Positions 54,097 to 63,108 of a DNA stretch of 64,000 bases are shown in pieces. How positions within the stretch are numbered: position 1 is the stretch's first letter; each line of letters starts with the position of its first letter. The notes under the pieces were generated by a model. It did no database searches. It was given only the letters and a program-made list of their open reading frames with translations, and was not told the origin of the DNA. The translations under genes were made by a program, and so were the position numbers. This DNA comes from Spartobacteria bacterium (GTDB lineage Bacteria > Verrucomicrobiota > Verrucomicrobiia > Chthoniobacterales > UBA10450). The stretch covers positions 1-64,000 of the forward strand of contig PNAS01000076.1 in the NCBI GenBank assembly GCA_003169695.1, given 5' to 3'.

Positions 54097-54560
54097 CCCA
54101 TGTCGATAAGTGGCTTTCGGAACAGCGTAAAAGAATTCGACAAATTCTCGCGCAAGCCTCCCTTAGCAAGCTCCGATTAGGTTCGATTAACCAAGTTTCG
54201 CAAATGCGCTCACGAACACCTTTCAACCTCAAGGAACACTGTCAGCTATTCGTCCGATCGCACGACGTAGCGTTTGCCATCGTCGCGGTGAGCATCAACA
54301 ACAAAAACCCTGCATTCCTCGCCACTGACGACGGAAACGCATCCCCAGCTCCAACCGGACTTGCTCAGACGATCCGCGATGATTTCCCAATATTTCCTTT
54401 CCAGATTGACAGGTGACTGCTGGAGGAATAAATCTCAGCCCTCCACGTGAGTCCCACTGCCAACCCGACGCTGCTCAGTCCCTGACTGACTGGCATTCGA
54501 CAGTCATGTTTTGCGGCCACGTCACTCATCAAAGGAAAGAACAAGGAAAGGTCATCTATT
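54097..54560. other. gene-free stretch after the integrase
   Basis: 464 bases. A 70-codon ORF (54204-54416) has no recognisable signature and is not called. No repeat of the tRNA 3' end, expected for an attachment site, is visible here. Confidence 0.5.
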
Positions 54561-56048
54561 ATGCTAAGAAAAATATATCTGGCCGTGACCGTATTTGTGC
54601 TTGCGCTCACCAGCGTCTCGCTCGCCCAGACGCTTCGGACTCTCGTTCACCAGCCTCCGAATGGGGCCTTTCTGGGTTTTCTGTTGACCGATGGCACTGT
54701 GATGTTCCAAGGGAACAACACGGCCACTTGGTCGAAGCTCACACCCGACAGCTTCGGGAGCTACCTTAACGGAACCTGGTCGCAACTGGCCAGTCTGCCC
54801 TCCGGATACTCACCCGACGCTTTCGCTTCATCGGTCCTGGCCAACGGCCGGGTGGTGATTATAGGCGGCGAATACAATTTCGGTAACTTTGTGCTCACCA
54901 ATCTAGGCGCGATTTACGATCCAGTAGCAAATACATGGACCTCGCTACCGCCCCCGGCTGGCTGGGATTTTATCGGAGACTCACCGGCTGTCGTGCTCCC
55001 GGATGGCAAATTTTTAATTGGAAATAAACTTGATAAGCGCATGGCAGAGTTGGATCCCACTACGCTTACCTGGACGCCGATGGGCACGGGTCTTCAAGTC
55101 TCCACGGGCAAGAGCGATTTCAACGCCGAAGAGGGCTGGACGCTTCTGCCCGGCGGTACGGTTTTGACCTGCGATGTGCAAAACGCTCCGCACTCCGAGA
55201 AGTTCATCTATTCTCGGCTGAGCCACCGTGATGTGCACCAAACGTGGGTGAGCGCAGGCAGCACGATTGTAGACTTGCATTCGCCTTCCCCATTCGGGTG
55301 CCTGCCCTACGGAGATCACGGCCAATTTTGTTATTTCCCGCCGGGGGAGATAGGCCCCGCTATTCTCCGGCCTGACGGCACAGTCTTTGCCACCGGCTCC
55401 AATTCCACCGCTGGCCCCGGACACACCGCTATCTATACTCCTCCGACCGTTCCCACCGACCCCGGCACCTGGACTCCCGGCCCCGACTTCCCCAATGGCG
55501 ATAACGCGGGCGATTCCTTTGCCGCGCTACTGCCTAACGGTAACGTGCTGGTGTTGGGTAACTCGGGAGAACTTTATGAGTTCGATGGCGTAAACCTCAT
55601 CCCCGAACTAAACGCTTCAGGTGCTTTGCTCGTGCTGCCCACTGGTGAGGTGATCGTGGCCGCCAACACCGTCAGCCTCTACACTCCCTCCAACGCAACA
55701 TATTCGCCTTCGTGGGCCCCGACTATCACCACTTATCCAGGGACCGTCTTCCGCGGCTCCACTTACCAAATCTTCGGCAAGCAGCTCAATGGCTTGTCGC
55801 AAGCGGCCGCGTTTGGTGACGAGTACGAAACCGCGACGAACTACCCCTTGGTGCGGATCACGAATCAATCCACCGGTCATGTTTTCTACGCCAGGACACA
55901 CGGCCATAGCACCATGGCTGTCGCCACCGGCAATGCCACCGTTTCCACCAACTTCGACGTCCCTGCGGGGATGGAGACGGGAGCCAGTTCCCTCCAGGTA
56001 GTGGCCAACGGCATTCCCTCCCCGGCGGTGGCGATAACGGTTTTTTAA
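54561..56048 (+). CDS. secreted Kelch-repeat protein
   Basis: 495 residues with a signal peptide (YLAVTVFVLALTSVSLAQ). Repeated motifs such as LANGRVVIIGGEYN, YDPVANTWTSLPPP, LLPGGTVLTCDV, RPDGTVFATGS and LLPNGNVLVLG are Kelch/galactose-oxidase-type blades; a C-terminal immunoglobulin-like domain follows (PGTVFRGSTYQIFGKQLNGL). The layout resembles the galactose oxidase propeller plus early-set domain, but the copper ligands cannot be confirmed. It is probably an extracellular protein. AGGAAAGG 10-12 bases upstream supports the start. Confidence 0.85.
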   Translation: MLRKIYLAVTVFVLALTSVSLAQTLRTLVHQPPNGAFLGFLLTDGTVMFQGNNTATWSKLTPDSFGSYLNGTWSQLASLPSGYSPDAFASSVLANGRVVIIGGEYNFGNFVLTNLGAIYDPVANTWTSLPPPAGWDFIGDSPAVVLPDGKFLIGNKLDKRMAELDPTTLTWTPMGTGLQVSTGKSDFNAEEGWTLLPGGTVLTCDVQNAPHSEKFIYSRLSHRDVHQTWVSAGSTIVDLHSPSPFGCLPYGDHGQFCYFPPGEIGPAILRPDGTVFATGSNSTAGPGHTAIYTPPTVPTDPGTWTPGPDFPNGDNAGDSFAALLPNGNVLVLGNSGELYEFDGVNLIPELNASGALLVLPTGEVIVAANTVSLYTPSNATYSPSWAPTITTYPGTVFRGSTYQIFGKQLNGLSQAAAFGDEYETATNYPLVRITNQSTGHVFYARTHGHSTMAVATGNATVSTNFDVPAGMETGASSLQVVANGIPSPAVAITVF

Positions 56049-56255
56049 GCGCGCTGGCCGTAAGTTTCCCGCTTCCAACGAGTCGATAATCTTGCCGCCG
56101 AACGGCACCCATAGCTCATTGAGTGCTGCGGCCAACGAGTCGAATTTTCCTTGTAGTGGAGGTTGACCATAAATCTCGGCTACTTCGCTGGCAGCCGATA
56201 AATTCAAACTGACCACTACCAAATATTGCTGGCGGTTCCGCGCATGGTTGGCGAG

Positions 56256-57767
56256 CTAACCTGGTTCACGCCAGCTGTGCCATCCCTCGGTGAGTTCCAA
56301 CCAAATCCATTTGGCCATTGCCTTAACCAGCAATCCGACGTCGGTCGCTTTCAGGGTGAAGCCGGGAATGAGGCAGCGCCGGCCCCGATTTCTCTTCCCG
56401 ATCGTCCCTAGACGCCGGCGACGGCGGGCAATCTGGGCGAACCGGCGATTGTAAGCGCGGATCAAATAAAAGAACGGGCGGGAGGCCCAGTCCGAGAAGG
56501 GCGGCACGAGCAGCGCTCTTATTCCCATTTTGAAAGGTTGTGAGGCAATACCCAGGTAGTAGAAGCCGAGATCTAAAGTGAAGGCGATACTCATCAAATC
56601 GAACTCGCCCATGTATTCATATTTGTCTTTGTAGACTGCCTCGAACCAGCGTCGGTGGCTGTTGGCGAAATCACGGTTGTGGCGCTCGACCCGTTCCTGC
56701 ATCGGTTCACCGCGCCGTTGTGCTGCGATCAGTTCCGCGGCGCTGGTGGCCGTGAACGAAATCCAGTCCATCCCCGGACTGTAGAAGGGGTCCATGAACG
56801 CGGCGGCGTCACCCACAAGGACAAAGCCATCGCCGGCAAAGGTAGTGCTGTAGTAGGCGAGATTCTTTCGCCAGTGGAGGTCGGCGGCGTCGAACTCCGC
56901 GTCAGCGAGCATCTCGCGCCCGACTGGGTGTTCCATCAGGAAAGCTTTCAACCGATCGCCGATCCCACGGTCATCCTGCGGCCACTCAACCAGCCGTTGA
57001 TCGAAGACGACGCCGACACTCACGTCGCCGCCCTTCAGCGGGATCCACCAGCTCCACCAGCCGTCGCCGATGACGTGGTTGGTAGCCGTGCCTCGAATGC
57101 TGTAAACCGCCGAGGCCCATTTTGGGAATTTCTCGGCAAGCTCCCGTCCATCCCAATCCTTCACCCCTTTCCAACGCGACCAGGCGGCCGCGGTGGGATG
57201 GGCGGTGTTAGATTTCCACCAACCCTCTTTGCGCGCCAATAACGCGCCCACGCCGGAAGCATCGACGACCCAGCGCGCACGGATTGTTTTCGATCCTTCC
57301 CCATTCTTAAGGGTGATTGTCTGGTCCTGGCCGGACGAAAGCTGCACGTTCATCACACTCGCGGGGCGCAGCAGATCGGCGCCGGCCGCACAAGCCCGGC
57401 GGAGCACTTCCTCGTCGAACGTAGCCCGGTCGAGTTGGTACGAGGGCAGCCGGACTTGGTATTGTCCGCCGAGCTCGCTCGCTTCCTCAAGGTTTTTCAC
57501 TTCGTCGCTAGTAAACCAGAATCGAAGTCCCTGTTTCACGAGATGGTGCTCGTTCAGATACTGAGTCAGGCCCAGGATGCGCCCCATGAAGTATGCGCTC
57601 ACTTCAACGGTCGCCTCCCCAACCCGCCGCGTGAGTTGCGCCGATTTTTCCACGATCAAGACGCGAACTCCGGGATTTTGCCGGAGCAGCAGCGTGGCGG
57701 TGGCTGCTCCGGAAAGAGCTCCACCGACAATCACCACGTCGTAAGAGCGTTCGTCGTCAATCGTCAT
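56256..57767 (-). CDS. flavin-dependent halogenase-like FAD oxidoreductase
   Basis: 503 residues from the ATG at 57767. FAD site DVVIVGGALSGAATATLLLR, then EKSAQLTRRVGEATVEVSA, VVDASGVGALLAR and GFVLVGDAAAFMDPFYSPGM. The sequence GWWSWWIPL (236-244) contains the WxWxIP motif (W238, W240, I242, P243) of flavin-dependent halogenases, and K78 in LVKQGLRFWF stands where halogenases carry their catalytic Lys. Related geranylgeranyl-reductase-type enzymes share the fold but normally lack WxWxIP. No flavin reductase or biosynthetic cluster is next to it, so the substrate is unknown. Confidence 0.8.
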   Translation of the reverse strand: MTIDDERSYDVVIVGGALSGAATATLLLRQNPGVRVLIVEKSAQLTRRVGEATVEVSAYFMGRILGLTQYLNEHHLVKQGLRFWFTSDEVKNLEEASELGGQYQVRLPSYQLDRATFDEEVLRRACAAGADLLRPASVMNVQLSSGQDQTITLKNGEGSKTIRARWVVDASGVGALLARKEGWWKSNTAHPTAAAWSRWKGVKDWDGRELAEKFPKWASAVYSIRGTATNHVIGDGWWSWWIPLKGGDVSVGVVFDQRLVEWPQDDRGIGDRLKAFLMEHPVGREMLADAEFDAADLHWRKNLAYYSTTFAGDGFVLVGDAAAFMDPFYSPGMDWISFTATSAAELIAAQRRGEPMQERVERHNRDFANSHRRWFEAVYKDKYEYMGEFDLMSIAFTLDLGFYYLGIASQPFKMGIRALLVPPFSDWASRPFFYLIRAYNRRFAQIARRRRRLGTIGKRNRGRRCLIPGFTLKATDVGLLVKAMAKWIWLELTEGWHSWREPG

Positions 57768-57915
57768 GGAAGTCTTTTCTGACGCTCCTTTGGGCTCGCT
57801 GCAAATGCAATCGCGTGGTGCGGGCTTATTAGCCGCGGCCGCGGCGACCGTTACGGAATAAGATCGGCGGGTCGCCGCAGCATCTGATTCCGGCAGTCCG
57901 GCCGCCAGCGTCCGA

Positions 57916-58301
57916 CTACACTCGTACGTTTTCGAGATGCAAATGCGCCTCACGAAGTTCCAGACTGCGTGCGCGCAGGGCGTCTTCCAACGTCGCGCGT
58001 TGCGGATCAAGCTGGATGTGGAGACGCCGCATCTCTAGGAGATGGGCGATGCCGGAGAAGAACTTCCAGGTGGTCGAGGGACTTGAGCAAAGAATCGGTC
58101 GCACCTCCGCCAAGCGCCGCGCGCTTGGTTTCCTCGTTCGCATCGGCGGTCAGCACAATGACCGGTAGAAAGACTTCATCGCCGGCGGAGCGAAGGGAGT
58201 GGAGGATCGCAAACCCATCCACGGGCGGCATCGTCAAATCGAGCGGAATCAAGTCCGGAGCGCGACATTGATAGGCTCGTCATCGATGATGAGAATTTTC
58301 A
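57916..58301 (-). pseudogene. broken response regulator
   Basis: From the ATG at 58301 the frame reads MKILIIDDEPINVA and then stops. A second frame takes up APDLIPLDLTMPPVDGFAIL and PVIVLTADANEETKRAALGG, missing about 35 codons (the alpha1-beta3 part of the receiver). A third frame takes up HLLEMRRLHIQLD and a coiled-coil tail to 57916. The receiver, with DDE and a phospho-acceptor-like D, is thus scattered over three frames. It sits immediately downstream of the hybrid kinase gene, probably its former partner. Confidence 0.8.
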
Positions 58302-58386
58302 TCTTGCCGAACGTCCTTGTCTCGCCGTGCCAGCCGTTCTGCATTCTGGCATTCTGGTGTTCGAGGAGCTTGCCATTGTTTCGCTC

Positions 58387-60960
58387 CTAGGCTGCGACCG
58401 AATCTTCCGCCCGCCGCGGAGCACATATTTCGTCTATGACGCGGAAGAACTCCCGCATATCGAGCGGCTTGGTGAGGTAAGCACGAGCGCCTGCCGCCAT
58501 AAGCCGCTTTCTCTGACGCGACGTAGCGTCAGCGCTGATGATTACGACCGGGATCTCGCGCGTGGCGTCGTGACGCTGCAAGCGCGAGAGGACTTCCCAG
58601 CCGGGTAAATCGGGCAGGTGCAGATCGAGCAGGATGAGATCGGGTGAATGTCGGCGTGCCAGCTCGATTCCCAACTGGCCTTGCATCGCGGTGATGAGCT
58701 GGATGTGAGGCTGCTCGGCCAGCATTTGCTCGATGAGCGTGAGGTTGGAGAGGTTATCCTCTAGGTAGAGGATGGTGAGCTTTTCCGCGCCTGATCCGTT
58801 GGGAGACGGAGATGCGTTGCGTTTCGCCGAGGCCACTCGCTCGAGCGGAGAATCGGCGCAAGCCAGCTCCACCCAGAAGGTGCTACCCTGCCCGAGAGTG
58901 CTGTTGACTCCGATAGACCCTTGCATTGCCTGCATGAGACGCTGACAAAGCGCCAGCCCAAGGCCTGTCCCTTCCACTGGGGTCTGCTCCGCGCCCAGGC
59001 GATCGAAAGGGGTAAACAACCGGACCAGTTTTTCTGACGAAATGCCAGCTCCGGTATCGCTGACGACGATGCGCATGGCACCGCTTCCGGTCGCGCTGGA
59101 AGAAACCCTAACTTTGCCGTCAAGCGGCGAATACTTAATGGCGTTTGTCAGCAAGTTTAGCAGCACCTGTTTAAACCGCTGCCGATCGGCCATGACATAA
59201 CAGCTTTGATCCAGAGGAGCCGGCGTTAGCAGCTCGGTGCCACGCTCTGCGGCGAGCGGGCGCATGAGGCTCAGCGCTTCTTCCAAAGCCTCCGCTACGC
59301 GGACCGGCTCTAGGGACAATCGTAAATTACCGGTTTCGACGCGGCTGATATCGAGCACCTCGTTAATGAGATTAAGCAGGTGACGACCGGCACTGATGAT
59401 ATGACCGACACGAGTGCGCTGGGTCTCCGTCGGATTCTGTCTCTCGAGGAGTTGACCAAATCCAAGAATCGCGTTCAGCGGCGTCCGCAACTCATGGCTT
59501 ATGCGGGAAAGAAATTCGCTCTTGGCATGATTGGCGCGGTCCGCCTCATCCTTCGCCTCGCGGAGAGCCTTCTCGATCCGGGCGCGGTCGGTTACATCGT
59601 GCGCCACACAGAACATGATCTTGTCCGTCTCCGACCACGACGCTGACCAAAGCACGTCGATCAACGTTCCATCCTTCCGCGTGTAACGATTAACGAAGTC
59701 CGTGATCTTTCCGTCCAGTCGCAGGACTTCCAAGACCTGATTAGTCATCGCTTTGTCTTCGGGCCAAACGAGGTCGATGTGGAAACGCCCAAGTAGTTCG
59801 GCCGAGGTATAGCCCCACAATTGCTCGCAAGCTGCGCTGACGCTAACAAAGCGGCCCCATTCATCCATCGTGCAAATCACGTCCTGAGAGTTATCCATGA
59901 TAAGTTGGTTGGCGTGGTGAGCGGCTTCCAGCTCGCGTTTGCTTTCGCACAACGCCTTCTCAGCCAGCTTCCGCTCGGAAATGTCTTCCACCATGATCAG
60001 GAAGTTGCGCGGGTGGCCGTCTACGTCTCGCATGAGGCAAGCTGTGCGGGTCATCCAGAGAACTTCGCCATTCTTTCGGATATACCGTCGCTCCACCGAA
60101 GAGCGCGGGCCTCCGGTCAGCAACTCTTCCGCATTTTGCTTCCCCTGCGGGATATCGTCCTCGCACGTGATGTCCATAGTGGTGCGTTGCGTAAGGTCGC
60201 TCTCCGAATATCCCACCATCTGGCAGAGCGTCGTGTTTACCCGGTTGAAGCTTTCGTCGAGGCCTACCACAGCCATTCCAATGGGCGCTTCCTCGAAGAT
60301 CTGGCGGAAGCCCTGCTCACTCGCCTCGAGGGCGGCAGTCCGGTTCGCGATCGAACGCATCTCACGAATGCTGCGGAGGCATGAAATGACGAGAAAAACA
60401 TCTTCGAAAATGACCCAGCCGGCGTGCTCGATGGATCGAAGCGGGCTGGCTGCGAGCACGCCGTAGACGGAATAGGGCAAGTAAATTCCGCGCACGAAAT
60501 GGTCGAGCGCCACGACGATGGTCGCGGGAATGAGCACTCGCCAATCGCGGTAGAAGGAGAGAATGACGAGCGAGCCGAAGACATGGAAATGCGTTTCGAT
60601 TCGTCCGCCCGTCAGCGCGATCAACAAAGCCGACATGAGCATTTGGGCGACGGAAATAACGTAGCGGGTCACCGCGGCGCCGGGCCAAATGCGCGTCAGC
60701 CAAATGGGAAAGATACTTATGGCGCCGCCCAAAAAGATGGCTGCCCAGACATGAATGTGGATCTGGCTCGATTGGCCCGCCCACGTCAAAGGCGCGACAA
60801 AAAACGCTATGAGAATTCCAGCAAGCCATTGGAAGAACATCACCTTCGCGAACAAACGATCCGTGCTTCGCAAGATTTCCTGCCGATGTTGCTCGAAGAG
60901 CTCATCGGCGCGCTCAACAGAATAGTTGCCGCCGCTGGCGCCGAGACTCATTTCAAACAT
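58387..60960 (-). CDS. hybrid sensor histidine kinase with PAS domains
   Basis: 857 residues. About six TM helices (WLAGILIAFFVAPLTWAG to VLIPATIVVALDHFVRGIYL) with the conserved GGRIETHFHVFGSLVILSFY segment, then two PAS domains (230-345, 350-465), HisKA with H in FLSRISHELRTPLNAILGFG, HATPase N/G boxes (VLLNLLTNAIKYSP, VSDTGAGIS, GTGLGLAL), and a C-terminal receiver with D in LILLDLHLPDL and the K in LTKPLDM. It senses an unknown signal at the membrane. Its start overlaps the stop of the upstream RedB-like gene by 13 bases. Confidence 0.93.
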   Translation of the reverse strand: MFEMSLGASGGNYSVERADELFEQHRQEILRSTDRLFAKVMFFQWLAGILIAFFVAPLTWAGQSSQIHIHVWAAIFLGGAISIFPIWLTRIWPGAAVTRYVISVAQMLMSALLIALTGGRIETHFHVFGSLVILSFYRDWRVLIPATIVVALDHFVRGIYLPYSVYGVLAASPLRSIEHAGWVIFEDVFLVISCLRSIREMRSIANRTAALEASEQGFRQIFEEAPIGMAVVGLDESFNRVNTTLCQMVGYSESDLTQRTTMDITCEDDIPQGKQNAEELLTGGPRSSVERRYIRKNGEVLWMTRTACLMRDVDGHPRNFLIMVEDISERKLAEKALCESKRELEAAHHANQLIMDNSQDVICTMDEWGRFVSVSAACEQLWGYTSAELLGRFHIDLVWPEDKAMTNQVLEVLRLDGKITDFVNRYTRKDGTLIDVLWSASWSETDKIMFCVAHDVTDRARIEKALREAKDEADRANHAKSEFLSRISHELRTPLNAILGFGQLLERQNPTETQRTRVGHIISAGRHLLNLINEVLDISRVETGNLRLSLEPVRVAEALEEALSLMRPLAAERGTELLTPAPLDQSCYVMADRQRFKQVLLNLLTNAIKYSPLDGKVRVSSSATGSGAMRIVVSDTGAGISSEKLVRLFTPFDRLGAEQTPVEGTGLGLALCQRLMQAMQGSIGVNSTLGQGSTFWVELACADSPLERVASAKRNASPSPNGSGAEKLTILYLEDNLSNLTLIEQMLAEQPHIQLITAMQGQLGIELARRHSPDLILLDLHLPDLPGWEVLSRLQRHDATREIPVVIISADATSRQRKRLMAAGARAYLTKPLDMREFFRVIDEICAPRRAEDSVAA

Positions 60961-61574
60961 AGCGCCGTCGGCCCCGTTTCGTTGCGGTTAGCCAGCGCGC
61001 AGCCGAAGACCAGCGTCTGAGTTCGTGCCGGCGTCTGGTTGTTCACGAGGGCAACAATCGCGCTCTCCCCGGCATTATCCCCGGCGTGCCCTCGTGATGC
61101 GGTGATCCCGCCACTAAAGAGCAAACGTCCATCCACGCTAAACAAGAGCGTGTGACCGGATGTTTCCGCGCCAAAGCGGCGGGCTTTCACACCATCGAGA
61201 TCAAAAACCACTTTTACGCCTGGAATTGCATCCGCACTGCGCCGAAGACTTGTGTCGTCCCAATCGCGGCCGGCCCCCTTCGGTTTAATGAAGAGAACGT
61301 AAGCCGCTACTCTCCCTTGAAGTCGCGCCATGATTTGCGCCAGCTCACCGACACTGGCGGCTGTGCATGGGCAATGTGGATGTGCCAGCATCACCAATGT
61401 CGGACGGTCAGTTGCCCGTTCGATTTGCGCGGCCGGCCAGGCCTGAGAGAGCGCGCCGACGCGTCCGGGCGTATTCTCATAATGGAACAAGATGCGCATG
61501 CCAAACACCACCGTCGCGATCCACGTGATCGCGAACAGTGACGTTGCTAAAATATGTTTCGTTCGTGGCTGCAA
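60948..61574 (-). CDS. RedB-like thioredoxin-fold protein
   Basis: 208 residues from a TTG with GGGAG five bases upstream. One N-terminal TM (FAITWIATVVFGMRILFHYE), then RPTLVMLAHPHCPCTAASVG, in which the CPC near residue 69 replaces the usual CxxC, and IMARLQGRVAAYVLFIKPKG. The C-terminal half reads KVVFDLDGVKARRFGAETSG and LFSVDGRLLFSGGITASRGH. I recognise this as a RedB-type family often encoded upstream of a hybrid histidine kinase. The overlap with the kinase gene suggests the two proteins act together, for instance as a redox sensor input; this is inference. Confidence 0.75.
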   Translation of the reverse strand: MQPRTKHILATSLFAITWIATVVFGMRILFHYENTPGRVGALSQAWPAAQIERATDRPTLVMLAHPHCPCTAASVGELAQIMARLQGRVAAYVLFIKPKGAGRDWDDTSLRRSADAIPGVKVVFDLDGVKARRFGAETSGHTLLFSVDGRLLFSGGITASRGHAGDNAGESAIVALVNNQTPARTQTLVFGCALANRNETGPTALCLK

Positions 61575-61732
61575 GAAGCTCCCGCGCTCCTGCTAAGCAA
61601 AGCGCATTCCACTGCGACGATAATTACCGGTCCTCTTTCCCCCGAACCGCGCGAGGATCATCTCAAGCTTCCGCGGCCTTCCACATGACCTTTTACTGGC
61701 CGATTGCCGGGTGTTTGTGATAACTTACCGCA

Positions 61733-62332
61733 ATGATGCGTTTGCTCGCATTCCCGCTCAGCATTTTTGTGGCGGCATCTTTGCTCGGGGAGGATGAGTT
61801 GCCCAAAGATCCTGGGGAATCGCTCGACATCGAACCGCCTTTGTTGATCCAGGAAATTCCGAGCCAGGGGCCGGTGCAGTCGACACCGGGAGTTGCCCCC
61901 GAACTCGATCCGGCACGCATCCAGATCACGCTGGAGAAAGCAAAGAAGAGCGCTGCGGCCGGGGAACGCCTCTACCGGAGTGGCGTGATCGCGAAAGTGG
62001 AAGCGGAGAATCGCGGCTTGAAAGTTATCCGGCTGGAAGCGGACCTTGCGAATGCCCAGCTGGAAGTTGCAAAACAAAATGTCGCGTCGCAGCAAAGCCT
62101 ATTCGATGCAGCGGAAATTCCGCAAAGCGAACTGGATCTCGCCAAGTCCGCGTTGATCGCCGCTACGAATGAAGCTGGTTCGGCTGCGGCGCAGCTGGAG
62201 AAAGCTGAGCTCGAGGCCGCACTTTTGAATTTGCGCCGACAGAAGAAACTTCTGGCTGTCGGAAGCGGAAGAAAATCCGAGGTCAGTCGCGCGGAGGAAA
62301 AAGTTGCCGCGCTCCAGCAGCAGAAGGATTGA
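61733..62332 (+). CDS. secreted coiled-coil protein
   Basis: 199 residues. A signal peptide (LLAFPLSIFVAASLLGED) is followed by a Pro-rich segment (20-60) and a long helical coiled coil (70-199; for example AGERLYRSGVIAKVEAENRG, LANAQLEVAKQNVASQQSLF, LDLAKSALIAATNEAGSAAA). The heptad pattern and the 'YRSGVIAKVEAEN' sequence resemble the alpha-hairpin of TolC-like or HlyD-type proteins. It is likely periplasmic. No transporter partner is adjacent. Confidence 0.7.
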   Translation: MMRLLAFPLSIFVAASLLGEDELPKDPGESLDIEPPLLIQEIPSQGPVQSTPGVAPELDPARIQITLEKAKKSAAAGERLYRSGVIAKVEAENRGLKVIRLEADLANAQLEVAKQNVASQQSLFDAAEIPQSELDLAKSALIAATNEAGSAAAQLEKAELEAALLNLRRQKKLLAVGSGRKSEVSRAEEKVAALQQQKD

Positions 62333-62482
62333 TGAGCTGCGAGCTTGCGGTTCGTCTCCACCGCGTCTACGGGAACGAGGCTACAGGGCTGGGTTCCAGT
62401 GCATTGCAACAAACTTGTGCTATACGTTTCGTCGATTTCTTGAGACACCCCTCTGGCATAGCAAACGCTGATTGAAGACCCC

Positions 62483-63007
62483 GTGAAGATTCCTGTTCGA
62501 AAACTTATTTTTTGCGCCGCGATTTTTGTATTTTCGGCGCCGTTCAGTTTTGCCAGTTCGTTTCCTTCGTCCGGACCAACCACCCCGGGAAATGAGGCGC
62601 GGCTTCGTGGCGAATTGGCGCTGGCGCCAGTAAACGCACCGCTCTCCGTCAAGCGCGCGATCTGGGCGGCAAATCAATTGCACACAAAACCCTATCGATA
62701 CGGCGGCGGCCATCGCTCCTTCAATGACAGCGGCTATGACTGCTCCGGCACTGTTTCGTACGCTTTGGCGGGCGCAGGCCTGGTTAGCGCCCCGTTGAGC
62801 TCGAACGATTTGCGCGCCTACGGTAGTCGCGGACGGGGGAAATGGATCACAGTGTATGCTAGAAACGGTCACGCTTTCGCCGTGATTGCCGGCCTTCGCC
62901 TGGATACTACTTCTTTGCACAATCCCTCCCGCCGTTGGGCGCCTCGCTGGCAAGCCGCCGAGCGTATGCCGTTTGGATTCGAAGTGAGACATCCCGCCGG
63001 CTTGTAA
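62483..63007 (+). CDS. NlpC/P60-like cysteine peptidase family protein
   Basis: 174 residues from a GTG at 62483. Signal peptide LIFCAAIFVFSAPFSFASS, then VKRAIWAANQLHTKPYRYGG and DSGYDCSGTVSYALAGAGLV with nucleophile C87, and NGHAFAVIAGLRLDTTS with H130. This Y-R-Y-GG...DCSGxVxYAL...GH pattern is the NlpC/P60 fold, which cuts peptidoglycan cross-link peptides. The protein is small, with no accessory binding domain. Some members of this subgroup lack the third catalytic residue. Confidence 0.8.
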   Translation: MKIPVRKLIFCAAIFVFSAPFSFASSFPSSGPTTPGNEARLRGELALAPVNAPLSVKRAIWAANQLHTKPYRYGGGHRSFNDSGYDCSGTVSYALAGAGLVSAPLSSNDLRAYGSRGRGKWITVYARNGHAFAVIAGLRLDTTSLHNPSRRWAPRWQAAERMPFGFEVRHPAGL

Positions 63008-63108
63008 CCGTCTTTTCCCGCCTCTTCCTCTTCCTCGCTCTCTTCTCACCTTTCTAGAGCGAGGAAATTTGTGGCAGTCGTGCATCTCCGTTCTAAGCTG
63101 CTCGACTC

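Noticed and set aside
54204-54416. 70-codon ORF on the plus strand after the integrase
   Set aside because: No signature, no ribosome site, composition like intergenic DNA.
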